Below are positions 42,563 to 50,649 of a DNA stretch of 64,000 nucleotides, one piece after another (position 1 is the stretch's first letter; each line of letters starts with the position of its first letter). The position numbers and the translations under genes are program-made. The notes under the pieces were generated by a model. It worked only from the letters and a program-made list of their open reading frames with translations, searched no databases and was not told the origin of the DNA. Location: NCBI GenBank assembly GCA_947504205.1, contig CANNGL010000004.1, positions 372,001 to 436,000 of the forward strand, given 5' to 3'. The DNA comes from an uncultured Litoreibacter sp. Lineage in GTDB: Bacteria; Pseudomonadota; Alphaproteobacteria; Rhodobacterales; Rhodobacteraceae.

Positions 42563-43923
42563 TGCTGCGTTACCTGTTCCCGATTCTCGTCGCGCTGAGC
42601 GCTTGCGCTCCAACCCCTCAGACCGAGGTGGCAGACCGCCGCGCGCCCGCCACCGCCCTTGATCTTCCGCCGATGAAGACATTTGCAGCACGTCGCGGAC
42701 CCGACCCGCGCCGCCCCAACGCCCAGATTGCACAAGACTATCTGGACCTGACCTTCCAAATGGAGAGCGGTCGCAAACTGCCCTACATGACGCGCTTTGC
42801 AGGTCCGATCAAAGTCAGTGTAAACGCGGGCGCTCCCGGTCACCTGGAACGGGATCTCGGACAGCTTTTGTCGCGACTGCGTAACGAAGCAGGCATACCC
42901 ATCAGCCGCGCGCAGCGTGGTGAAACGGCACAGATTTTTGTGGAAGCCATTCCACGCAAAACGCTACAAAAGGCCGTGCCGCAAGCTGCCTGTTTCGTGG
43001 TCCCGAACGTCGCGGGCTGGGCAGACTTCAAGCGCAATCGTGGACGTGGGCTGACCGATTGGACCAAACTCAAGTCGCGTGAGAAAGCGACCGTTATCAT
43101 TCCCTCAGATGTCAGCCCTCAAGAGGTACGCGACTGCCTACACGAGGAAATTGCACAAGCGCTCGGGCCGCTGAACGACCTGTACAGGCTGCCGGACTCC
43201 ACTTTCAATGACGACAATTTCCATACGGTTCTGACCGGCTTCGATATGCTGATCCTGCGCGCGCATTATTCGCCACAAATGCGCAATGGCATGACCCGTC
43301 AACAGGCAGCGCAGGTTATCCCGGGCGTCTTGGCACGGCTCAACCCACGCGGCAACTATACCAACACAAGCGTTCCGCAATCGATCAATTCGGATTGGAA
43401 CCGCCAGATTTCAGCGGCCTTGGCCTTGCGATCTTCCAGCGGTCGTCGAACGAATGCCGCCAATGCGGCAGTGCGCATCGCTCAGGCGCAGGGCTGGCGC
43501 GACAATCGGTTGGCGTTCAGTCTGTTTGTTCAGGGCCGGGTATCTCTGGCCAGCAGCCCGGAAAAGGCGATCGCCGCCTTCCTGCAAGCCAGCAATCTCT
43601 ATAAAGCGCTCTATGGCGCGTCTGTCCATACCGCCCATATCGCGACACAGATGTCCGCCTTCGCCTTGTCCTCAGCCCAATATGGTGCCGTTCGCAATAT
43701 CGTTGATGAAGCCCTGCCCGCCGCGCGCGGTTCGGAAAACGCCGCGTTGCTGGCCACGCTCCTGATGATCAAAGCAGAAGCCGTTGAACGATCAGACGGA
43801 AAAGCCGCAGGCGCTGCAATTCGACGTGACGCGCTGGCTTGGGGGCGCTATGGGTTTGGGTCAGAACGCAACGTGCGCGCGCGTCTGGCAGAGGTCCGGG
43901 CGCTCGTTCCCACACAAGGGTAG
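42562..43923 (+). CDS. DUF2927-type lipoprotein
   Basis: This encodes 453 residues. The lipobox is ILVALSACA with the cysteine at about residue 15. The DUF2927 region covers about 55-240. It includes CLHEEIAQALGPLNDLYRLP (about 192-211), where HEExxQ resembles a degenerate protease helix, and FDMLILRAHYSPQMRNGMT. The C-terminal ~150 residues are helical and repeat-like, similar to TPRs. No enzyme activity can be assigned. It is coupled to the GNAT gene. Confidence 0.82.
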   Translation: MLRYLFPILVALSACAPTPQTEVADRRAPATALDLPPMKTFAARRGPDPRRPNAQIAQDYLDLTFQMESGRKLPYMTRFAGPIKVSVNAGAPGHLERDLGQLLSRLRNEAGIPISRAQRGETAQIFVEAIPRKTLQKAVPQAACFVVPNVAGWADFKRNRGRGLTDWTKLKSREKATVIIPSDVSPQEVRDCLHEEIAQALGPLNDLYRLPDSTFNDDNFHTVLTGFDMLILRAHYSPQMRNGMTRQQAAQVIPGVLARLNPRGNYTNTSVPQSINSDWNRQISAALALRSSSGRRTNAANAAVRIAQAQGWRDNRLAFSLFVQGRVSLASSPEKAIAAFLQASNLYKALYGASVHTAHIATQMSAFALSSAQYGAVRNIVDEALPAARGSENAALLATLLMIKAEAVERSDGKAAGAAIRRDALAWGRYGFGSERNVRARLAEVRALVPTQG

Positions 43924-43928
43924 TCGAA

Positions 43929-44099
43929 ATGGCACCAGTGATCGGCGCAATTTTAGGCGCAGTTTGGGGTGGGCTTATTGCCCGTCGCCGTGGTGGAAAC
44001 GGCAAAGACATTGCTCAATACGCAGCCGGGTTCGCGATCATCTTCGCGATACTTGGGTTGTTTCTCGCGATCTTCCTGGCCCGCTCCGCAACAGGATAA
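43929..44099 (+). CDS. Small membrane protein
   Basis: This encodes 56 residues with two hydrophobic segments (VIGAILGAVWGGLIA and AAGFAIIFAILGLFLAIFLA) separated by a basic, glycine-rich turn (RRRGGNGKD). No family recognised. It starts 5 bp after the DUF2927 stop and ends 6 bp before the VWA gene, so it belongs to the same operon. AAGGGTAGTCGAA precedes the ATG. Confidence 0.75.
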   Translation: MAPVIGAILGAVWGGLIARRRGGNGKDIAQYAAGFAIIFAILGLFLAIFLARSATG

Positions 44100-44105
44100 A
44101 TCCAT

Positions 44106-45296
44106 ATGTTTCTGCCGTTTTTCGACGCGCTCAGATCGTCCGGAATCCCCGTCTCGCTACGTGAATTTCTGAGCTTTCTCGAAGGGTTGCGCGCCGGACT
44201 TGTCACCTACGATGTCGACGGATTTTATTATCTGGCCCGCTCCGCAATGGTAAAAGACGAGCGCCATCTCGACCGCTTTGACCGCGCCTTCTCGGAGGCA
44301 TTTCAGGGGATCGAGAACATCTCACTCGATCAGGTGATGGAGGCGATCGACCTGCCGAAAGACTGGCTGGAGAAGATGGCTGAAAAACATCTCAGCGATG
44401 CGGAGAAAGCGGAAATCGAAGCTCTGGGCGGCTTCGACAAGCTCATGGAGACGTTGAAAAAGCGCCTCGAAGAACAAAAAGGGCGCCATCAGGGCGGGTC
44501 AAAATGGGTGGGAACTGCGGGGACCTCGCCCTTCGGCGCATATGGCTACAATCCCGAAGGCGTGCGCATCGGCCAACAGGAATCACGTCACCAGCGCGCC
44601 GTAAAAGTCTGGGATAAAAGAGAATTTCGCAATCTCGACGATACAATTGAGTTGGGCACCCGCAATATCAAGGTGGCCTTGAAGCGCTTGCGCCAATGGG
44701 CCCGCGACGGGGCTGCAGATGAGCTGGATCTCAACGGCACGATCCGCGCCACCGCGGAACACGGCTATCTGGATGTGGTGACCCGTCCGGAACGCCGCAA
44801 CGCCGTCAAGGTGCTGCTGTTTCTGGATGTTGGCGGCTCGATGGACCCCTATATTCGTGTGGTTGAAGAGCTGTTCTCCGCTGCCCGCTCCGAATTCAAG
44901 CACCTGAAGAGCTACTACTTCCACAACTGCCTTTATGAAGGAGTTTGGACAGACAATCGTCGTCGCTGGCAGGAGCAAACCCCGACGCTTGAACTGATGC
45001 GGACTTACGGCTCCGACTACAAATGTATCTTCGTTGGAGATGCGTCGATGTCACCCTACGAGATTGCCTATCCCGGTGGTGCGAACGAACACCACAATCC
45101 GGAATCGGGCGAGACATGGTTGCGACGCGCTACCGAACAATGGCCTCAGACCCTTTGGATCAATCCCCTTGAAGAACGGTATTGGCGCTACACCCAGTCC
45201 GTTGACATGATCCAGCACATTTTTGGCAAAGACCGCATGGTGCCCATGACTTTGGAGGGTATCTCCCGCGGTATGCGTCTGTTGTCACGCGGATAA
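44106..45296 (+). CDS. CoxE-like VWA-domain protein
   Basis: This encodes 396 residues. An N-terminal helical part (about 1-125) precedes a VWA domain starting VKVLLFLDVGGSMDPY (about 235-250). The MIDAS is D-V-G-G-S (241-245) rather than DxSxS, as is usual in this CoxE subgroup. RHQRAVKVWDKREFRNLDDT and RATAEHGYLDVV are conserved blocks. VWA proteins of this type partner MoxR ATPases. The target enzyme is unknown; no CO-dehydrogenase genes are seen here. Confidence 0.9.
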   Translation: MFLPFFDALRSSGIPVSLREFLSFLEGLRAGLVTYDVDGFYYLARSAMVKDERHLDRFDRAFSEAFQGIENISLDQVMEAIDLPKDWLEKMAEKHLSDAEKAEIEALGGFDKLMETLKKRLEEQKGRHQGGSKWVGTAGTSPFGAYGYNPEGVRIGQQESRHQRAVKVWDKREFRNLDDTIELGTRNIKVALKRLRQWARDGAADELDLNGTIRATAEHGYLDVVTRPERRNAVKVLLFLDVGGSMDPYIRVVEELFSAARSEFKHLKSYYFHNCLYEGVWTDNRRRWQEQTPTLELMRTYGSDYKCIFVGDASMSPYEIAYPGGANEHHNPESGETWLRRATEQWPQTLWINPLEERYWRYTQSVDMIQHIFGKDRMVPMTLEGISRGMRLLSRG

Positions 45297-45300
45297 CCCC

Positions 45301-46449
45301 ATGCCCCAACATTTCAGCCCTGATGAATACACCACCCGCCAGAGCCGCGCGGCAAAGGCGGTCAAAGAAGCCGGCCTGGACGCGATCCTGCTCTTTGCGC
45401 CTGAGAGCCATTTCTGGCTAACGGGATATGACACTTTCGGGTTCGCCATGTTCCAATGCATGGTGCTGACCGCAGATGGCGATATCGCGCTCCTTACACG
45501 CATGCCTGATCTAAGACAGGCGCAACTGACCTCAACGCTGAAAGACGACCAAATTCACATCTGGCCCGAATTTGAAGGGGCAAACCCAGCCGATGATCTG
45601 AAAAATCTGCTGAATTCCATGGGGCTGGCCAATGCGAAGCTTGCGATGGAAAGCGACACCGCAGGTCTTACTGACCTCAATGGGCAGCGCGTGCGGGCCA
45701 CCTTGGGCGATCTGCCCGATGCGTCGGGTCTGATCCGCGCGCAGCGCCGCCTGAAATCTCCCGCAGAGATCGAGATGCACCGCAAGGCCGCGGCGCTATC
45801 GGACGATGCTCTGGATGCCGCGGTGCAAACCGCCGGGCCGGGCGTGTTTGAAGGCGACGTTCTGGCCGCCATGCAGGGCGCTGTCTTCAAAGGCGGTGGC
45901 GACTATGCCGGCAACGAATTTATTATCGGATCAGGCGAAGGCGCATTGCTGTGCCGCTATTTCTCCGGGCGGCGTCATCTGTCGTCTACCGATCAACTGA
46001 CACTGGAATGGTCCGGTGCGTATGCCCGCTATCACGCCGCGATGATGCAGACGCTTGTCATCGGTCAAGCCACGGAAACTCAGAGAAAGATGCATGCTGC
46101 CTGCAAAGAAGCCCTAGAGGCCTGCGAAGCTGCGATCAAACCCGGCGCGCCCATGGGGGATGTTTATGCGGCCCATGCGCAAGTCTTTGACAACAGAGGG
46201 TTATCAGAGCATCGACTTCAGGCCTGCGGCTATGGGATGGGGGCTGTCTACACCCCGATCTGGGTCGATTTCCCGATGTTTTACGAAAACAATCCTCTTA
46301 AAATGCAGGCTGGTCAGGTTTTCTTTCTGCATATGATCCTGATGGACAGTGACGCAGGCCACGCCATGTGTCTTGGCCACAGCGTGTTGGTCACGAAAAC
46401 TGGTGTCGAACGGCTCTCGCGGCATGAGCCCCAGCTCTTTGAGCTTTAA
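45301..46449 (+). CDS. M24-family (creatinase/DoeA-like) hydrolase without metal ligands
   Basis: This 382-residue pita-bread-fold protein has an N-terminal creatinase domain (about 1-150) and a C-terminal catalytic domain. The usual five metal ligands are all replaced: E236 and A247 for the two Asp, Y311 for His, a non-Glu in FFLHMILMD, and G359 for the last Glu. The layout YHAAMMQT, GYGMG, FLHMIL resembles creatinase and the ectoine hydrolase DoeA, which act without metals. An amide-hydrolysing role is inferred. It starts 4 bp after the VWA gene. Confidence 0.85.
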   Translation: MPQHFSPDEYTTRQSRAAKAVKEAGLDAILLFAPESHFWLTGYDTFGFAMFQCMVLTADGDIALLTRMPDLRQAQLTSTLKDDQIHIWPEFEGANPADDLKNLLNSMGLANAKLAMESDTAGLTDLNGQRVRATLGDLPDASGLIRAQRRLKSPAEIEMHRKAAALSDDALDAAVQTAGPGVFEGDVLAAMQGAVFKGGGDYAGNEFIIGSGEGALLCRYFSGRRHLSSTDQLTLEWSGAYARYHAAMMQTLVIGQATETQRKMHAACKEALEACEAAIKPGAPMGDVYAAHAQVFDNRGLSEHRLQACGYGMGAVYTPIWVDFPMFYENNPLKMQAGQVFFLHMILMDSDAGHAMCLGHSVLVTKTGVERLSRHEPQLFEL

Positions 46450-46460
46450 CCCATAAGAAA

Positions 46461-46487
46461 ACCCCCTCGCTTGGGTTGCGAGGGGGT
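46461..46487. terminator. Bidirectional-type terminator
   Basis: ACCCCCTCGC (46461-46470) and GCGAGGGGGT (46478-46487) form a perfect 10-bp stem with loop TTGGGTT. On the minus strand it is followed by TTTCTTAT, so it best ends the leftward gene at 46554. It also stands 11 bp past the M24 stop. Confidence 0.8.
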
Positions 46488-46553
46488 CTGGTCTTTGGAC
46501 CCGGCGTTTGGGAGGGGACGGGAGGAGAGAAGCCGGGCCCTAAGAGGGGTTTC

Positions 46554-46850
46554 TTACTTTACAACACGCTCAGCAGCGCTGTCGTTGCCCAGTGCGAAGA
46601 AGGCTTGCACGTTGCGGCTGACGGTGACGTCGTTGTTGAGGTTGACGGCACCAGCGCGCTCTGCGGCTGAGTCTTTGACGGCGCGGAATTTCGCCAGAGC
46701 GGCTTCTGGGTTGCCGGTGGATGTGTCGCCGATGATGCGCTCTGCCGGGCTGTCATTTCCGAGGGCGAAATGCGCTTGAGCGGCAGATGTGTCTGCGAAA
46801 GCAGGGGCTGTAAGGGTCAGGGCGATGGCTGTTGCGATCAGGGTTTTCAT
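46554..46850 (-). CDS. Small secreted protein with internal repeats
   Basis: This encodes 98 residues. A signal peptide (LIATAIALTLTAPAFA, cleavage near residue 19) leads into a short mature chain with a motif repeated three times. The copies are FALGNDSPAERI (28-39), FRAVKDSAAERA (55-66) and FALGNDSAAERV (85-96). No domain name is known to me. The start at 46850 is well placed for the signal peptide, whereas the upstream frame is not. A U-tailed terminator follows. Confidence 0.8.
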   Translation of the reverse strand: MKTLIATAIALTLTAPAFADTSAAQAHFALGNDSPAERIIGDTSTGNPEAALAKFRAVKDSAAERAGAVNLNNDVTVSRNVQAFFALGNDSAAERVVK

Positions 46851-47112
46851 TGTTCGTACTCCGTTAGGATTTGTTTGTGTGTGATGGGCTGTTGCCCGTT
46901 TGATGAGATGAATATGGGGGAGAAGTTTGCGTGTCTCAATGCGTGTTTTATCGAAAAACACCGTAGTTCTGCGCATTCATGCACAGACACATCCCCATCC
47001 CGGCAAACAGGCTCACACCCCCGTGAGAACCCGATCACAGACCGTGAAACCCATGAAACAAATCCGCCAAAGGGGCATTGCCGAACCCCGATCAGCGCCC
47101 CATATCTTCCCT

Positions 47113-47805
47113 ATGCTGAAGCTCACACCGATTCTGCTCGCCCTGCTCTACGGGCTGGTGATGTACAAATTCTCCGCCTGGAACACCAAGCGGACGCTTG
47201 ACCAGCAATCGACGCGCCTGGCAGACCCTGAGCTTGAGAAACTCAACACCGCGATGGCCGATGCTTTGTCTCTGCCGCGCATCAAGGTGCATATCTACGA
47301 AATTGATCCGGTCAACGGATTGGCCGCACCGGACGGCCGCATCTTTATCACCCGCGGTTTCTTCAACAAGTATAAAGCAGGCGATGTCACCGCGCAGGAG
47401 ATCGCGTCGGTGATCGCCCATGAACTGGGCCACGTAGCTCTGGGCCATTCTAGACGCCGGATGATCGACTTCTCCGGCCAAAACGCCATAAGGGTCGCTC
47501 TCGCGACGGTGCTGGGGCGTCTCATTCCGGGCATCGGCGTTTGGCTTGCCAACATACTGACCTCGATGCTGGCCGCGCGGCTGTCACGACAGGATGAGTA
47601 TGAGGCGGATGCCTACGCCTCGGCCTTGCTGACCAAAGCGGGTATAGGAACGAGTCCACAGAAATCACTCTTTGAAAAGCTTGAAAAACTGACAGGCGCG
47701 ATGGGCGGCGCTGCCCCGGCATGGTTGATGAGCCATCCCAAAACCGCCGAACGCATTGCGGCCATCGAAGCGAACGAACAAAAATGGGGAACGTTGCAGT
47801 CTTAA
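47113..47805 (+). CDS. M48-family zinc metalloprotease
   Basis: This encodes 230 residues. An N-terminal hydrophobic segment (LTPILLALLYGLVMYKF) acts as anchor or signal. The zinc motif HELGH lies in ASVIAHELGHVALGH (about residues 107-121) and the third ligand in RQDEYEADAYASALL (about 158-172). GLAAPDGRIFITRGFF is a typical M48 strand. It is probably a membrane or periplasmic quality-control protease. The ATG at 47113 is preferred; earlier in-frame sequence is low-quality. It overlaps the PIN gene's stop by 4 bp. Confidence 0.92.
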   Translation: MLKLTPILLALLYGLVMYKFSAWNTKRTLDQQSTRLADPELEKLNTAMADALSLPRIKVHIYEIDPVNGLAAPDGRIFITRGFFNKYKAGDVTAQEIASVIAHELGHVALGHSRRRMIDFSGQNAIRVALATVLGRLIPGIGVWLANILTSMLAARLSRQDEYEADAYASALLTKAGIGTSPQKSLFEKLEKLTGAMGGAAPAWLMSHPKTAERIAAIEANEQKWGTLQS

Positions 47806-48344
47806 CGGCTCAAGGCTTTGCCCAGCTTCGGCAATCTCGCACGTTTCATAAGCCCGCGCAGGGTAATCTCCTGATCAAGCCGGGCCTGCACATCCGTGAA
47901 GATCGGCTCAACAACGCCCGCGATCCCGTCGGCATCCGTCAGCCAAAACTCCGTCAGCAATTCATCGGGGGCAATACGTTTCAGGCCTTGGTCAGCCAGC
48001 TCGCCTCTGGGAAAATCCTTTGCGTTCAGTGTCACGATAGCATCGCTTGAGGACGCAATAGCCGTCGCCAACACGTGAATGTCGTCCGGATCAGGCAGCC
48101 AAAGCCGGGCCATGTCTCCTTCACGTGGCGCGACTGAGGCATTTGGCCAAGCCGCCTGCAACACTGCGATCTCGCCCCGCGCCTGCACTTCCGCTTCCGG
48201 CCCGAGCTTGAGTGTCGCGCGCGCCCATTCCTCAAGAATACGTGGCGACCAGATCGGGTCAAAATGTCCGAGGCGCGCCGCACCCAACAGGATATCGCGC
48301 AGCACATTTGGATAGAGCACACAGGCATCCAGCGTGATCCGCAT
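47802..48344 (-). CDS. PIN-domain protein (RSP_2648-like)
   Basis: This encodes 180 residues. PIN nuclease acidic residues are visible: D6 (ITLDACVLYPN), E38/E39 (RILEEWAR), D88 (DPDDIHVLATA) and D110 (VTLNAKDF). This family in Rhodobacter relatives is not paired with an antitoxin gene; instead it follows an rRNA methyltransferase, as here. Its ATG at 48344 shares a base with that gene's stop (TGATG). RNA cleavage is inferred from the fold; the target is unknown. Confidence 0.85.
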   Translation of the reverse strand: MRITLDACVLYPNVLRDILLGAARLGHFDPIWSPRILEEWARATLKLGPEAEVQARGEIAVLQAAWPNASVAPREGDMARLWLPDPDDIHVLATAIASSSDAIVTLNAKDFPRGELADQGLKRIAPDELLTEFWLTDADGIAGVVEPIFTDVQARLDQEITLRGLMKRARLPKLGKALSR

Positions 48345-49540
48345 CACTGAATCCGGAAAAACAGAGCTTTAAGATAGCTGCTTTCGGCCAGATTGGGATG
48401 CACCGGGTGATCCGGTCCCGCCGCTCCGGTATGGATCAGTTGCGCCATGCGCCCGGCCCGCCCGATCCCGCGAATACAGCTCTGGCGAAACTTGGAAAGC
48501 TCCGCCGCGTGTGAACATGAACACAGGCCCAGATACCCGCCCGGCACGACCAACTTGGCCGCATGAAGCGCCACACGTTCGTAGGCGCGCAATCCCTTTT
48601 GCAACCCCATGCGGTTCGGCGCGAATGCCGGCGGGTCGGCAATCACCACGTCGAATTGGCGTCCCTCGGCCAGCAGATTATCAGTCGTCTTGAAAGCATC
48701 GCCCCGCAACGCTGCAAAGCGTGACTGCATCCCCATCGTTGCGGCGCCTTCGCCAGCCAGATCGAGAGCCGCTTGCGAGCCATCAATCGCGGTCGCATGC
48801 AGAGCACCTCCTGCCAACATGGCAAGCCCAAACCCTCCCACATGGGAGAAGATGTCGAGCACCGATGCACCGCGCGCCAGCCGCGCTGCAAAGGCATGGC
48901 TCTCACGTTGGTCGAAAAACAATCCCGTTTTCTGGCCGCCTGTCAGGTCGGCTTTGTAGATCGCCCCATTCATCGGCACATCTATTGGCGCATCAACCCC
49001 GCCGCGCGCCCAACCGGTCTGATCATCCAGCCCTTCCAGCTTCCGCGCCCGGCCATTCGCGTTCTTCAGAACATGCGAAACACCAGTGACCTGAACCAGA
49101 GCCTCAACAAGCGGCTCGAACAGGCTGTCGGCCCACGCTGCGTTGGGTTGCACAACAGCCGCATCACCAAACCGGTCGATGATAACCCCCGGAAGACCAT
49201 CGGCTTCGGCATGGATGAACCTGTAAAACGGCTCCGCATACAAACGCTGTCGCATCTCCAACGCAGCCTGAAACTTCTCCACGAACCATGGCGTGTCGAC
49301 AATAGCATTGTGATCGCGATCAATCAGACGGGCGAAAATCTTCGAGCCCGGATTGACAGAGAACAACCCCAGAGGCGACCGATCCGTGCTTTCCAGAATA
49401 CCCAGAGTTCCGGGTTTCAGCGATTTCGTGCGCCGGTCGGTGACCACTTGATCGGCATAGACCCAAGGCACGCCGTGGCGAATTGCGCGTGCATCTGCCT
49501 TCGGTTTCAGTCGCAAGACGGGAAGCGGGGTGGACAACAT
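48344..49540 (-). CDS. Class I SAM-dependent rRNA methyltransferase, RlmI-like
   Basis: This encodes 398 residues. A PUA domain (about 1-85; KPKADARAIRHGVPWVYADQ) is followed by a central EEHUD-like domain and a Rossmann methyltransferase domain. The SAM loop is SVLDIFSHVGGFGLAML and the catalytic motif VVIADPPAF. LCSCSHA supplies the conserved C-S-C turn of m5C methyltransferases. RlmI methylates 23S rRNA C1962; that exact target here is inferred. It is coupled to the PIN gene. Confidence 0.9.
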   Translation of the reverse strand: MLSTPLPVLRLKPKADARAIRHGVPWVYADQVVTDRRTKSLKPGTLGILESTDRSPLGLFSVNPGSKIFARLIDRDHNAIVDTPWFVEKFQAALEMRQRLYAEPFYRFIHAEADGLPGVIIDRFGDAAVVQPNAAWADSLFEPLVEALVQVTGVSHVLKNANGRARKLEGLDDQTGWARGGVDAPIDVPMNGAIYKADLTGGQKTGLFFDQRESHAFAARLARGASVLDIFSHVGGFGLAMLAGGALHATAIDGSQAALDLAGEGAATMGMQSRFAALRGDAFKTTDNLLAEGRQFDVVIADPPAFAPNRMGLQKGLRAYERVALHAAKLVVPGGYLGLCSCSHAAELSKFRQSCIRGIGRAGRMAQLIHTGAAGPDHPVHPNLAESSYLKALFFRIQ

Positions 49541-49593
49541 GCCCTCCCCTTATACGGTCTTAACAGTTTGCGAAAGCTTGCTGTGATCCCGCC

Positions 49594-50259
49594 TCAGAGA
49601 CCATGCTCTTCAATCAGCATAGTGCCGCTGGCCTGAATATTATGGGCGCGGGTCGCGGCGAATTGTCGACCGGGGAACTGCGCACGCATCAGGCCAATCA
49701 CATGCTGAGTGATGCGAACCTTTTGGGTCTGCCCCTTGCGCTCGGCCTGAAAGGCCTCATCGCCACCCAGCGCATCCAGTGAAATCTCATGAAAATGCGG
49801 TCCATGCATGGCCTGCCCGGTCGCCGCGTCAGTGACCTGTAGTGTATATTCGATATTGTGCACGCCACCGATGGTCGTACGGGTCTTTTCACTGATCGAA
49901 TGGAACCGCAGAAGAACCACATCAAAGAAGACTGACTTGGCCCCGTCGAGATGGGCGACACCCTGGGTCATGGCATCATCCATAATCTTGGCCACCTGCG
50001 CCTTGCGATCGCCAAACGGCTCGCCCCGCCAGACAATATCACCAATCGGGTAGTATCTGTTGGCCTCGGAGACCTTCAGCGTCTCGGGTACAGTGACGCG
50101 AACATTGGCGACAGACCAATTGGCGCTGACTTTTGTAAGATCTTCTTTGGGACCTGTGGAGGCGCCGTCTTTGGCTCCACGAGTTATCCCACCTACAGAC
50201 CCACAGGCCGCCAAGCTGGCAACCAGGCAGATCGCCACGATCAACTTGAATGCGCTCAT
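49594..50259 (-). CDS. Lipoprotein, DUF6778-like
   Basis: This encodes 221 residues. The signal peptide ends VASLAACG, with the lipidated cysteine at residue 19. The body has NWSVANVRVTVPETLKVSEA, a conserved WRGEPFGDRKAQVAKIMDDA segment and FFDVVLLRFHSISEKTR. I recall the family as restricted to Rhodobacterales and of unknown function. The start at 50259 fits the signal peptide. Two stacked hairpins lie about 80-135 bp upstream. Confidence 0.8.
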   Translation of the reverse strand: MSAFKLIVAICLVASLAACGSVGGITRGAKDGASTGPKEDLTKVSANWSVANVRVTVPETLKVSEANRYYPIGDIVWRGEPFGDRKAQVAKIMDDAMTQGVAHLDGAKSVFFDVVLLRFHSISEKTRTTIGGVHNIEYTLQVTDAATGQAMHGPHFHEISLDALGGDEAFQAERKGQTQKVRITQHVIGLMRAQFPGRQFAATRAHNIQASGTMLIEEHGL

Positions 50260-50341
50260 TCGCTGTCCTCCAACCCACGCGATTTTCATCAACGTATCAT
50301 TGGAGATTAAGCCAATTTCAGAAATTAAGGATAGATGTCTT

Positions 50342-50364
50342 GCGATCTCAGCAGTTGAGATCGC
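50342..50364 (-). repeat. Hairpin B of a stacked pair
   Basis: GCGATCTCA (50342-50350) and TGAGATCGC (50356-50364) are exact complements around the loop GCAGT. There is no U-tail. The stem's right arm touches the next hairpin, so both could not be fully formed at the shared two bases. Confidence 0.8.
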
Positions 50365-50394
50365 GACAATCGGTATCATGGAACCGATTGTCGC
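50363..50394 (-). repeat. Hairpin A of a stacked pair
   Basis: GCGACAATCGGT (50363-50374) and ACCGATTGTCGC (50383-50394) form a perfect 12-bp stem with an 8-nt loop. It begins 15 bp past the stop of the 44-aa gene on the minus strand. It may terminate or stabilise that transcript. Confidence 0.8.
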
Positions 50395-50409
50395 CAATTA
50401 TGTCGAAAG

Positions 50410-50544
50410 TTAGGCAGTCACGGTGCGGGTCGAGGACGCACGACGTTTTGCAAACAATGAGCGAAAGAAAGCGCGTGTGGCGTCAGCGCGAAGCTGGCGG
50501 GCACGATTTTCGATGAAAGCGATGTCGGTGGATTGCGGGTACAT
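50410..50544 (-). CDS. 44-residue basic protein (RSP_7527-like)
   Basis: This short gene starts at an ATG at 50544, with GAGG upstream, and ends TAA. It encodes MYPQSTDIAFIENRARQLRA followed by DATRAFFRSLFAKRRAS and a short polar end. It is a single amphipathic, arginine-rich helix pair, reminiscent of DUF1127-type and of the small Rhodobacter family I recall as RSP_7527. Conserved spacing of the ENRARxLRA block supports it as real. The two hairpins follow immediately. Confidence 0.7.
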   Translation of the reverse strand: MYPQSTDIAFIENRARQLRADATRAFFRSLFAKRRASSTRTVTA

Positions 50545-50649
50545 CAGGAACCTCGTTTAGGTGTTGCGTTGCCCAACACTTAGGCCCATGCGCCGCCCCC
50601 CACATCGCCCAAAGCTGCAATCCCGCCATGCAGATGCTGCAACGCAGCG

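Noticed and set aside
48079-48315. Small plus-strand frame as an antitoxin to the PIN gene
   Set aside because: It is antisense inside the PIN gene, lacks a Shine-Dalgarno and any DNA-binding motif.
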